This document shows, one piece after another, positions 29,054-36,836 of a DNA stretch of 64,000 nt; positions within the stretch are counted from its first letter, which is position 1; the number at the start of each line of letters is the position of its first letter. This stretch comes from Rugamonas aquatica (GTDB lineage Bacteria; Pseudomonadota; Gammaproteobacteria; Burkholderiales; Burkholderiaceae_D). Under the pieces are notes generated by a model. The model had not been told where the DNA came from, ran no database searches, and saw only the letters and a program-made list of their open reading frames with translations. The stretch covers positions 806,001 through 870,000 of the forward strand of contig NZ_WHUG01000001.1 of NCBI RefSeq assembly GCF_009380215.1, written 5' to 3'. Both the position numbers and the translations under genes were made by a program.

Positions 29054-30304
29054 TTAGCCGAACTTGCGGACGGCATCCAGCGCCAGCCCGGCGCCGATGC
29101 TGCCGAACAGATCGCCTTCGACCTTGCGCGCGGATGGCACCAGCGCGCCGATGCGTTCGCGCAGCATGCGCACGCCGCTGGAACCGCCGGTGAAGAACAC
29201 CGTGTCCACATCGGCAGGCGACACACCCGCGTCGCGCAGCAGCGACAGCACGGTGTTCTCCACCGAGCCGACCAGGTGGCCGATGGCGTCATCAAACTGC
29301 GCGCGGTCCAGCTCCAGCGTCACCGCCGGCGACAGGCGCTCCAGCGACAGCTGCACCTTGGCGGCATCGGACAGAGCGATCTTGCCCTCTTCCACCTTCA
29401 TCGCCAGCCAGTGGCCGGCGCGCTGGTCGATCAGCTTTTGCAGACGGCCGAGCTTTTCCTGCTCCGCCGCATCGCGCAGCAGGTCGGACAGCTGGGTCCA
29501 CATCTTCTTGGTGTAAGCCTGGTTGATGGTGTGCCAGGTCGCCAGGTTGAAGAAGTAACTGGACGGCACTTCGCTGTTGTTGCGCAGGCGGCTGCCGTAG
29601 CCCAGCAGCGGCATCACAGAAGACAGGCTCAGGTATTTATCGAAATCGGTACCGCCGATGTGCACACCGCCGTTGGCCAGGATGTCGTCGCGGCGCTCGG
29701 CCTTCTTCGCCCGCTCGGGCGACAGGCGCACCAGCGAAAAGTCCGACGTACCGCCGCCGATGTCGGCGATCAGCACCAGCTCTTCGCGGTCGATTTGCGA
29801 CTCGTAGTCGAACGCCGCAGCGATCGGTTCAAACTGGAAAGCGATATCCTTGAAGCCGACGGAACGGGCCACCTCGGCTAGGGTATCCTCGGCCAGCTGG
29901 TCGTTTTCCTTGCTGTCATCGATGAAATGCACGGGACGGCCGAACACGGCCGACGTGAACTGGCGCCCGGCCGATTGTTCAGCGCGGCGTTTGACCTCGC
30001 CGATGAACTGCGCCAGCAAGGCGCGGAACGGCAGCGCGCGGCCGCCCACCTCGGTCTGGCCGTCGATCAGGCTGGTACCGAGCAAACTTTTCATGGAGCG
30101 CATCAGGCGCCCCTCGTAGCCGGCCAGATATTCGGCCAGCGCTGCACGTCCGAAGGTAACTTCTTCGTCCTCGGCGTTGAAGAAAACCACCGACGGCAAG
30201 GTGGTCTTGCCCTCTTCCAGTCCCAACATCACCGGATGTCCGGGACGCACCCAGCCCACCGTGGAATTTGACGTGCCAAAATCGACGCCGCAAGCAATGG
30301 CCAT
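29054..30304 (-). CDS. Hsp70-family protein, YegD-like
   Basis: The 416-residue protein has the actin/Hsp70 ATPase elements CGVDFGTSNSTVGW (5-18), VFGRPVHF, IADIGGGTSDFSLVRL (around 193-208) and VFFTGGSSGVRMLRERIG (near the C-terminus), but no peptide-binding domain. This is the pattern of YegD-type Hsp70 homologues, whose clients are not well defined. It is slightly shorter than E. coli YegD. The exonuclease gene follows 15 bases later. Confidence 0.9.
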   Translation of the reverse strand: MAIACGVDFGTSNSTVGWVRPGHPVMLGLEEGKTTLPSVVFFNAEDEEVTFGRAALAEYLAGYEGRLMRSMKSLLGTSLIDGQTEVGGRALPFRALLAQFIGEVKRRAEQSAGRQFTSAVFGRPVHFIDDSKENDQLAEDTLAEVARSVGFKDIAFQFEPIAAAFDYESQIDREELVLIADIGGGTSDFSLVRLSPERAKKAERRDDILANGGVHIGGTDFDKYLSLSSVMPLLGYGSRLRNNSEVPSSYFFNLATWHTINQAYTKKMWTQLSDLLRDAAEQEKLGRLQKLIDQRAGHWLAMKVEEGKIALSDAAKVQLSLERLSPAVTLELDRAQFDDAIGHLVGSVENTVLSLLRDAGVSPADVDTVFFTGGSSGVRMLRERIGALVPSARKVEGDLFGSIGAGLALDAVRKFG

Positions 30305-30420
30305 GTCGACCCTTCACGTGAATAAAGGGGCGTTATGTTATCAGAAAACCCCGTCCTCATGGAAAAATTGCAGCCGAACCACACCTGCCTCAATATTTCT
30401 TTAGAGAAAATCGATTATTG

Positions 30421-30449
30421 TTGCCATTGAGTAAGATTTTGATTATGCT
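30421..30449 (+). promoter_or_regulatory. candidate sigma-70 promoter for the LacI gene
   Basis: TTGCCA (30421-30426) and TATGCT (30444-30449) are separated by 17 bases in an AT-rich part of the 193-base divergent gap. Transcription would start near 30456, 41 bases before the LacI-family ATG. Confidence 0.45.
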
Positions 30450-30496
30450 GAATTAACTGACAAATATGCAAGCCGCTGTACGCAGGCCACGAGACG

Positions 30497-31630
30497 ATGA
30501 CCAAATCCAAGCCGACCATTGAAGTCTGCGCCACCGAACACAAAGCCAGCATTGCACGGGAAGCCCGCCGCGTCACCTCGTATGACGTGGCGCTGGTGGC
30601 CGGCGTGTCGCAATCGGCGGTGTCGCGCTGCTTCAAGCCGGGCGCCAGCGTCTCCAAGTCCACCCATGCGCGGGTGATGAAGGCCGCCGCGCTGCTGGAC
30701 TACATCCCCAACGCCGCCGCCCGCAGCCTGATTACGCGCCGCTCCAACATGGTGGCGGTGCTGGTCACCAACCTGGCCAATCTCTACTACCCCGAATTGC
30801 TGGCAGAACTGAGCAAGCAACTGAGCGGCCTGGGCAAGCGCGTGCTGCTGTTCCCGCTGGCGCGCGAGGCCGATGTCGACCGCGTGCTGGCCGATGTCTG
30901 GCAATTCCAGGTCGACGGCGTGATCGCCGCCGCCCGCCTGTCCGCCGAACACGTGGCCGAATTCGAGCGCCGCCGCATGCCGCTGGTGCTGTTCAACCGC
31001 ACGCTGCGCGACCAGTCGGTCAACACCGTCACCTGCGACCATCTGGAAGCGGGCCGCATGCTGGTGTCGCGCCTGGCCGCCGCCGGCCATCGGCGCTTCG
31101 GCATCATCGCCGGCACCGAGGATTCCACCGTCGCCAACGAGCGCCGTCGCGGCGCCGTCGAACGGCTGGCCGAACTGGGCCTGCCGCCGCCGGTGGTGGT
31201 GCCGGGCGAGTACGACTACAACAGCGGCGCCGCCGGCCTCAAAGCGCTGATCGCGCAAATGGGCGGCGTCCCGGACGCCATCATCTGCGGCAGCGACGTG
31301 ATGGCCATCGGCTGCCTCGATTGCGCCCGCCATGAGCTGGGCATCGACGTGCCGGGCCAGTTGTCGGTGGCCGGCTTCGACGCCGTCGAGCCGTCCAACT
31401 GGCTCAGCTACAACCTGACCACGCTGCGCCAGCCCATGCCGAAGATGGCGTGCGCCGCCGCCAGCCTGCTGTGCGCCGTCATCGACAGCCACGAAAGCCA
31501 GGTCGAACGGCGCGTCTTCAGCGCCCAGTTCATCGAAGGCGCCACCGCGCGCCTGCACCCGTTGACGCATGCGCCCACGCTGGAAACAGCATCCGCCACC
31601 GGCCCGCGCGTGCCGGTCGCTATAATGTGA
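30497..31630 (+). CDS. LacI-family transcriptional regulator
   Basis: The 377-residue protein has a 26-residue N-terminal extension before a LacI helix-turn-helix (SYDVALVAGVSQSAVSRCF, about 28-46; hinge region with IPNAAARSLITRRS near 74-87) and then a periplasmic-binding-protein-like effector domain with SDVMAIGCLDCARHELGIDV and SVAGFDAVEPSNW. No sugar catabolic genes are adjacent, so the target is unknown. The helicase gene starts 3 bases after its stop codon. Confidence 0.92.
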   Translation: MTKSKPTIEVCATEHKASIAREARRVTSYDVALVAGVSQSAVSRCFKPGASVSKSTHARVMKAAALLDYIPNAAARSLITRRSNMVAVLVTNLANLYYPELLAELSKQLSGLGKRVLLFPLAREADVDRVLADVWQFQVDGVIAAARLSAEHVAEFERRRMPLVLFNRTLRDQSVNTVTCDHLEAGRMLVSRLAAAGHRRFGIIAGTEDSTVANERRRGAVERLAELGLPPPVVVPGEYDYNSGAAGLKALIAQMGGVPDAIICGSDVMAIGCLDCARHELGIDVPGQLSVAGFDAVEPSNWLSYNLTTLRQPMPKMACAAASLLCAVIDSHESQVERRVFSAQFIEGATARLHPLTHAPTLETASATGPRVPVAIM

Positions 31631-31633
31631 CGG

Positions 31634-33796
31634 ATGAACGATGCCAACCCTCCCCGCTTCACCCCGCAAGGCCTGATCCCGACACCCGAGCAGACCGCTA
31701 TCCAGCTGGCCAGGAACAAGGTCGTGCTGGTGGACGCCAACGCCGGCGCCGCCAAAACCACCACGCTGGCGATCCGCATCGGCGAGGCGCTGGCGCGCAA
31801 GCTGCCGCCGGAACAGATCCTGGCGCTGACCTTCACGCCGGAAGCGCGTGACGTCCTGCGTCAGCGCCTGCTGGACGTGGGCGTGCCGGCCGCACAAGCG
31901 CATCGCGTCGCCGTGCTGACCTTCGAGGATTTCGCCGGCCAGCAGCTGGACCGCATCGACGGCGACAATCTGCGCCAGTGCGCCGAAGCGCGCCAGTTGA
32001 AGGCCTATGCGCTGGCCGCGATCGACCGCGCCGCCGAGCGTCATGCGGGGCGCATGGAAGGCCTCGATCTGCAAACCCACAGCATCGCGCTGGCCCAGTT
32101 CCTCGACGTGCAGCTGCAACTGAAGGCCACGATGGCGCTGGCGGCCGATGTTGAATACATGGGCCTTGAAGAAATCGCCGAGTTGATGGGCGTGCCGCTG
32201 ACCGACTATCTCACCACCGTCGAATACGAAACACTTCGCCTGGACGGCGGCGCGGGCGCCGTGTTCCGCGGCCCGTTCGACGCCACCTACGACCTGGCCA
32301 GCAATCTGCAAGCGGGCGCGCGCCTGGCCGAGCACTTCCCGGACTACCGGATCGTGCTGTGCGACGAGCTGCACGACTTGAACGAGGCGGCCTTCCAGAT
32401 CCTCGACGCGCTGGTCTCCAAGCCGCATTGCTACTTCGTCGGCGCTGGCGACAAGGACCAGGTGATCCACGCCAAGCTCGGCGCCAGCGACGAATACCTG
32501 AACCGCCGCTTCGCCCAGAACTATCCGAACCTGGTGCGCTACCCGCTCACGGCCACCTACCGCCACGGCCCGCACCTGGCCTATGCGATGGCGGAGTTCA
32601 AGCAGAAGGCGGTGGAATCAAGCCTGCCGCTGCGTACCGACATCCGCCAGGCCCACTACGACAACAGCGCCGCCTGCGCGCAGCAGGCCGTGGCCGCAGT
32701 CCAGCAGTGGAAGGCCGACGGCTATCCGCTCGACGGCTGCGCCATCCTGATACGCGACCGCCATCAATCGATGGCCATCGAGAACGCGCTGATCGAAGCC
32801 GACATCGACTACCGCACGCCCGCCATGGCCGGCTACCTGCAGCGCGACGAGATCCTGTTCCTGCGCGGCCTGCTGGCGATTGGCCTGAAGGACTTCGCCG
32901 CCGTCAAGTCGGAGCAAGTGCGCGGCGCCGTGGTCGACGCCATGATCGCTTTCAGCGAGATGCGTTTCTCGACGCGCCGCCTGGACAACCTGAAGGCGCA
33001 AATCGTCAAGGATCCGGCGCTGCTGGGTGAGCTGTTCCTGATCGAAGACGAGCAGCGCGACGGCGAAGAGCTCAACTACCGCGATGTCGCCAGCACGGCC
33101 ACCAAGAAGGCCGTCATCGACACCATCGGCTGGCTGTCCAGCGTAGACCCGGCCACGCCGGCGGCGGCCGTGCTGACCGAAGTGTGCGAACGCGTGAAGC
33201 TGGTGGCGACCGCGCGCCGCATCTTCGTGCGTCCGTACGAAGCGGGCGTGGTCAACAAATCGGTGGCAGGTCTGCTGGAAGCGGCGGCCGCCTCGGGGCA
33301 AACCCTGGCCGAATTCTGGGCCGCGATGAACGCGCGCGAAGCCTTCGTGCGCCGCAAGCGTGAACGCAAGGCGGTGCTGATCGAATGCGTGGCCAACGCC
33401 AAGGGCAAGGAGTTCGACCACGTGATCCTGCCCTTCCTACAGTCCGACGAATTCCCGCATCCGACGCAATCCAGGGCCGAGGAAGAAAACCTGTTCTACG
33501 TCGGCGCCACCCGCGCCCGCGCGCGCCTGACGCTGCTCTCGCCGGCAGACGCCTCGCTGCGCAGCGCCTTCATCGCGCAAATGCGCCTGCCCAAATCGGC
33601 CGCCGCGGCCGATGCCGCCATCGTCCGCAATGAGGCCAGGCCGGCCGCCGCGCCGTCGCGCCAGTACCTCGTCGCCAGCTATCAGGAAAAGGACCAGGTC
33701 AAGGCGCTGGGCGCCCAGTTCGACATCGCCCGCCGCGCCTGGTACGTCGAGGCGGGCAAGGATTTGGCCCCGTTTGCCCCTTGGATAAAAAAATAA
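31634..33796 (+). CDS. UvrD/Rep-like DNA helicase with C-terminal DUF5710 domain
   Basis: The 720-residue protein is a superfamily 1A helicase. Motif I is ANAGAAKTTTL (about residues 36-46; the usual GxGKT reads GAAKT), motif II is VLCDELHDLNEAAF (about 240), motif IV/V lies in the middle, and motif VI is FYVGATRARARLTLL (about 620-634). The last 50 residues (YLVASYQEKDQVKALGAQFD and on to a tryptophan-rich end) match DUF5710, a small domain common in plasmid and phage proteins that handle DNA. It lies 3 bases behind the LacI-type gene. A DNA repair or mobile-DNA role is plausible; the altered Walker A makes activity uncertain. Confidence 0.88.
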   Translation: MNDANPPRFTPQGLIPTPEQTAIQLARNKVVLVDANAGAAKTTTLAIRIGEALARKLPPEQILALTFTPEARDVLRQRLLDVGVPAAQAHRVAVLTFEDFAGQQLDRIDGDNLRQCAEARQLKAYALAAIDRAAERHAGRMEGLDLQTHSIALAQFLDVQLQLKATMALAADVEYMGLEEIAELMGVPLTDYLTTVEYETLRLDGGAGAVFRGPFDATYDLASNLQAGARLAEHFPDYRIVLCDELHDLNEAAFQILDALVSKPHCYFVGAGDKDQVIHAKLGASDEYLNRRFAQNYPNLVRYPLTATYRHGPHLAYAMAEFKQKAVESSLPLRTDIRQAHYDNSAACAQQAVAAVQQWKADGYPLDGCAILIRDRHQSMAIENALIEADIDYRTPAMAGYLQRDEILFLRGLLAIGLKDFAAVKSEQVRGAVVDAMIAFSEMRFSTRRLDNLKAQIVKDPALLGELFLIEDEQRDGEELNYRDVASTATKKAVIDTIGWLSSVDPATPAAAVLTEVCERVKLVATARRIFVRPYEAGVVNKSVAGLLEAAAASGQTLAEFWAAMNAREAFVRRKRERKAVLIECVANAKGKEFDHVILPFLQSDEFPHPTQSRAEEENLFYVGATRARARLTLLSPADASLRSAFIAQMRLPKSAAAADAAIVRNEARPAAAPSRQYLVASYQEKDQVKALGAQFDIARRAWYVEAGKDLAPFAPWIKK

Positions 33797-33830
33797 TGCA
33801 GTAAGTCAATTTTTCTGAGGGAAACCCTTA

Positions 33831-33836
33831 TATAAT
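33831..33836 (+). promoter_or_regulatory. candidate -10 box of the Pal-like lipoprotein gene
   Basis: A perfect TATAAT lies 70 bases before the lipoprotein ATG, in the AT-rich gap after the helicase gene. No good -35 element was seen at 17 bases, so this is a partial promoter call. Confidence 0.4.
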
Positions 33837-33905
33837 GTCGCTCGCGGCTGGAATAGCTAGCCTCACACCCAATGCATGTCCAAAAACCAATTCGGGAGCA
33901 TTACA

Positions 33906-34433
33906 ATGAAAGCACAACAAAAAATTCTGCTGGCAGCCTGCGCGCTGGCTGTTCTGAGCGCTTGCAGCACCCCAGCCCCAGTCGTCGCCCCAGCACCGGC
34001 TCCAGAGCCAGTCAAAGCCGCACCGGCCGCACCGGCACCGGCACCAGTGGCCGCGCCAGTCGCCGTGTCCCTGCCAGCCTACCTGGACCCAAACAGCTCG
34101 ATCTACAAAAACCGCAGCGTTTTCTTCGACTTCGACAAGTACACCGTCAAGCCTGAGTTCACCGCTCTGGTAGCAGACCACGGCAAATTCCTGTCGGCTA
34201 ACCCTAACGTGTCGATCAAAGTCGAAGGCAACACCGACGAACGCGGCGGCGCAGAATACAACCTGGCCCTGGGCCAGAAGCGCGCACAAGCCGTCATCAC
34301 CGCCCTGAAAGTACAAGGCGTGAAAGACACCCAGATGGAAGCCATCAGCTACGGTAAAGAAAAAGCCACCGGCAGCGACGACGCAGCCCGCGCACAAAAC
34401 CGTCGTGCAGACATCGTCTACCCTACCAAGTAA
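33906..34433 (+). CDS. OmpA/Pal-family peptidoglycan-associated lipoprotein
   Basis: The 175-residue protein has a lipobox (LAVLSAC, Cys about residue 19), a Pro/Ala-rich linker (about 25-55), and a C-terminal OmpA-like peptidoglycan-binding domain with VFFDFDKY, VEGNTDERGGAEYN, LGQKRAQAV and AQNRRADIVY. It probably anchors the outer membrane to peptidoglycan. GGGAG lies before the ATG at 33906; an ATG 30 bases upstream is not supported because it would put ten polar residues before the signal. It is not next to tolB as in a classical tol-pal operon, so it may be a Pal paralogue. A strong terminator follows. Confidence 0.92.
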   Translation: MKAQQKILLAACALAVLSACSTPAPVVAPAPAPEPVKAAPAAPAPAPVAAPVAVSLPAYLDPNSSIYKNRSVFFDFDKYTVKPEFTALVADHGKFLSANPNVSIKVEGNTDERGGAEYNLALGQKRAQAVITALKVQGVKDTQMEAISYGKEKATGSDDAARAQNRRADIVYPTK

Positions 34434-34480
34434 TACGCTGTAATACGCGGCAGTTTTCCGCGACATCAGGTAGTATCGAA

Positions 34481-34512
34481 CGCCCGGCTCAACAGTCGGG
34501 CGTTTTTGTTTT
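34481..34512 (+). terminator. intrinsic terminator of the lipoprotein gene
   Basis: CGCCCG (34481-34486) pairs with CGGGCG (34497-34502) around a 10-base loop and is followed by TTTTTGTTTT. It starts 48 bases after the stop codon and has the standard stem plus T-run. Confidence 0.88.
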
Positions 34513-34602
34513 GGGGCTCTCTCCTAAGGGAGCTGTGCAAGAGCAATGTGTTCGTTATGCTGGAAGTTTCCATTCACCCTCAAAACTGTTGAAGGAAGTT
34601 TC

Positions 34603-36042
34603 ATGAAGAACCTCACTACCGCAGCCGGCGCGCCGGTCGTCGATAACCAAAACACCCAGACCGCCGGCCCGCACGGCCCGGTCCTGCTGCAAGATGTGTG
34701 GCACCTGGAAAAGCTGGCCCACTTCGCGCGCGAGGTGATCCCGGAACGCCGTATGCACGCCAAGGGCTCCGGCGCCTTCGGCACCTTCACCGTCACCCAC
34801 GACATCAGCAAGTACACGCGCGCCGCACTGTTCTCCGAGATCGGCAAGAAGACCGACATCTTCATGCGCTTCTCCACCGTGGCCGGTGAACGCGGCGCCG
34901 CCGATGCCGAGCGCGATATCCGCGGCTTCGCCGTCAAGTTCTACACCGAGCAAGGCAACTGGGACGTGGTCGGCAACAACACGCCGGTGTTCTTCTTCCG
35001 CGATCCGCTCAAGTTCCCGGACCTGAACCACGTCGTCAAGCGCGACCCGAAGACCAATCTGCGCAGCCCTGAAAACAACTGGGACTTCTGGACCCTGCTG
35101 CCGGAAGCGCTGCACCAGATCACCATCGTCATGAGCGATCGCGGCATCCCGAAAGGCTACCGCCACATGCACGGTTTCGGCAGCCATACCTTCAGCTTCA
35201 TCAGCCCGCAGAACGAGCGCTTCTGGGTGAAGTTCCACTTCGTCTGCCAGCAGGGCATCCAGAACTTCAGCGACGCCGAAGCCACCGAGGTGGTGGGCCG
35301 CGACCGCGAAAGCTCGCAGCGCGATCTGTTCGACGCCATCGAGAGCAAGGACTTCCCGCGCTGGAAGCTGGCGGTGCAGATCATGCCGGAGAACGAAGCA
35401 TCCAAGGTGCCGTACAACCCGTTCGACCTGACCAAGATCTGGCCGCACAAGGACTATCCGCTGATCGACGTCGGCCTGCTGGAACTGAACCGCAATCCGG
35501 AGAACTACTTCGCGGAAGTCGAGCAGTCGGCCTTCTCGCCGGCCAACGTGGTGCCGGGCGTGAGCTTCTCGCCGGACAAGATGCTGCAATCGCGCCTGTT
35601 CTCGTACGGCGACGCAGCGCGCTACCGCCTGGGCGTGAATCACCATGCGATTCCGGTCAATGCGCCCAAGTGCCCGTTCCACAGCTACCATCGCGACGGC
35701 GCCATGCGCACCGACGGCAATCACGGCGCCGGCACGTCGTATGAGCCGAACAGCCGTGGAGAGTGGCTGCAGCAGCCGCAGTTCGCCGAACCGCCGCTGT
35801 CGCTGGAAGGAGCGGCCGGCCACTGGGATCACCGCGTCGACACCGACTACTACTCGCAGCCGGGCAATCTGTTCCGCCTCCTGACCGCCGAGAAGAAGCA
35901 GCTGCTGTTCGAGAACACGGCGCGCGCCATCCATGGTGTATCGAAGCCGGTGCAGGAACGCCATATCCATAACTGTACGCAGGCAGATCCGGCCTACGGT
36001 GCGGGCGTGGCGGCGGCGATCGCCGCACTTGAAGGCAAATAA
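34603..36042 (+). CDS. katA: catalase (clade 3, small subunit)
   Basis: The 479-residue haem catalase breaks down hydrogen peroxide. The distal His lies in [15 protein letters not shown], the Asn in [14 protein letters not shown], and the proximal Tyr in [14 protein letters not shown]. Length and the absence of a C-terminal flavodoxin domain indicate the small-subunit type. GAAGGAAG before the ATG at 34603 selects this start; an upstream in-frame ATG (34546) adds 19 unsupported residues. No OxyR gene or ankyrin partner is adjacent. Confidence 0.95.
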   Translation: MKNLTTAAGAPVVDNQNTQTAGPHGPVLLQDVWHLEKLAHFAREVIPERRMHAKGSGAFGTFTVTHDISKYTRAALFSEIGKKTDIFMRFSTVAGERGAADAERDIRGFAVKFYTEQGNWDVVGNNTPVFFFRDPLKFPDLNHVVKRDPKTNLRSPENNWDFWTLLPEALHQITIVMSDRGIPKGYRHMHGFGSHTFSFISPQNERFWVKFHFVCQQGIQNFSDAEATEVVGRDRESSQRDLFDAIESKDFPRWKLAVQIMPENEASKVPYNPFDLTKIWPHKDYPLIDVGLLELNRNPENYFAEVEQSAFSPANVVPGVSFSPDKMLQSRLFSYGDAARYRLGVNHHAIPVNAPKCPFHSYHRDGAMRTDGNHGAGTSYEPNSRGEWLQQPQFAEPPLSLEGAAGHWDHRVDTDYYSQPGNLFRLLTAEKKQLLFENTARAIHGVSKPVQERHIHNCTQADPAYGAGVAAAIAALEGK

Positions 36043-36104
36043 ATCAACCTTGTACAAATAGTAAATGCCGGTAAAATGGAGCACCTTGCCGCTCCGTTTT
36101 ACCG

Positions 36105-36836
36105 ATGCCCTCCCTACTCATTCGCCTGGCCCTCTGCGCCCTGCTGCTATGTCCTTGCGCCGCCCGCGCGCAGGCCGTCGCTTGGCTGTGGGACGAGGCG
36201 CTGCTGCCCGCATGGTCGGCGCCTGAAGCGGCCATCCTGCATCGCCACATCCTGCTGACCGGCGACACCGCGCGCACCCGTCCGCGCATGCGCCAGCCCG
36301 CGGTGCCCGCCGCCACGCGGGTGACGCCGGTGCTGCATGTGGAAGTGAGCACCGTCAATCCGCCCCAGAATATAGAAGCCAGCCGCGCGATGATCGTGCA
36401 GGCGCTGCTCGACGCGGCTGCGATCAGCACGTCCGGCTGGGTGCAGCTGGATATGGAGGCCAAGCCTTCGCAGCGCGAGTTCTATCGCTCGCTGGTCAAG
36501 CAACTACGCGCCGCGCTGCCGCCGCACATCAAGTTGAGCGTGACCGCGCTGGCCTGGTGGTGCCGCTCGCCGGCCTGGCTGGATGGACTGGCCGCCGACG
36601 AAGTTGTGCCGATGTTCTTCCGCATGGGCCGCGACAGCGCCGACATGCGCGCCATTGTCGAACAATCGCCCGCGACGCTGCACGCCAGCTGCCGCGCCGG
36701 CAGCGCAGGATTCTCGCCTCAGGAACCGTTCGCACCGCAAGTCGCGGCGCGATATCATAAAACCTACTGGTTCGACCGCTACGCATGGAAGCGTGCCGGC
36801 GCGGACCTGTCGCCGCTTTCAAGGAGCACTCCATGA
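36105..36836 (+). CDS. DUF3142-type exported protein
   Basis: The 243-residue protein has a signal peptide (MPSLLIRLALCALLLCPCAARA) and a body consistent with DUF3142: VQLDMEAKPSQREFYRSLV, then SVTALAWWCRSPAWLDGL and VVPMFFRMGRD. The family is thought to have a TIM-barrel-like fold related to glycoside hydrolases, but no enzyme activity is known for it. Its stop codon overlaps the ATG of the next gene (ATGA), so the two are translationally coupled and likely act together outside the cytoplasm. Confidence 0.72.
   Translation: MPSLLIRLALCALLLCPCAARAQAVAWLWDEALLPAWSAPEAAILHRHILLTGDTARTRPRMRQPAVPAATRVTPVLHVEVSTVNPPQNIEASRAMIVQALLDAAAISTSGWVQLDMEAKPSQREFYRSLVKQLRAALPPHIKLSVTALAWWCRSPAWLDGLAADEVVPMFFRMGRDSADMRAIVEQSPATLHASCRAGSAGFSPQEPFAPQVAARYHKTYWFDRYAWKRAGADLSPLSRSTP

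Noticed and set aside
30443..32575. A 710-codon minus-strand frame over the LacI and helicase genes
   Set aside because: Covers two genes with clear domains on the plus strand; composition is artefactual.
34555..36084. A 509-codon frame antisense to the catalase
   Set aside because: Mirror of katA; no motif and no start signal.
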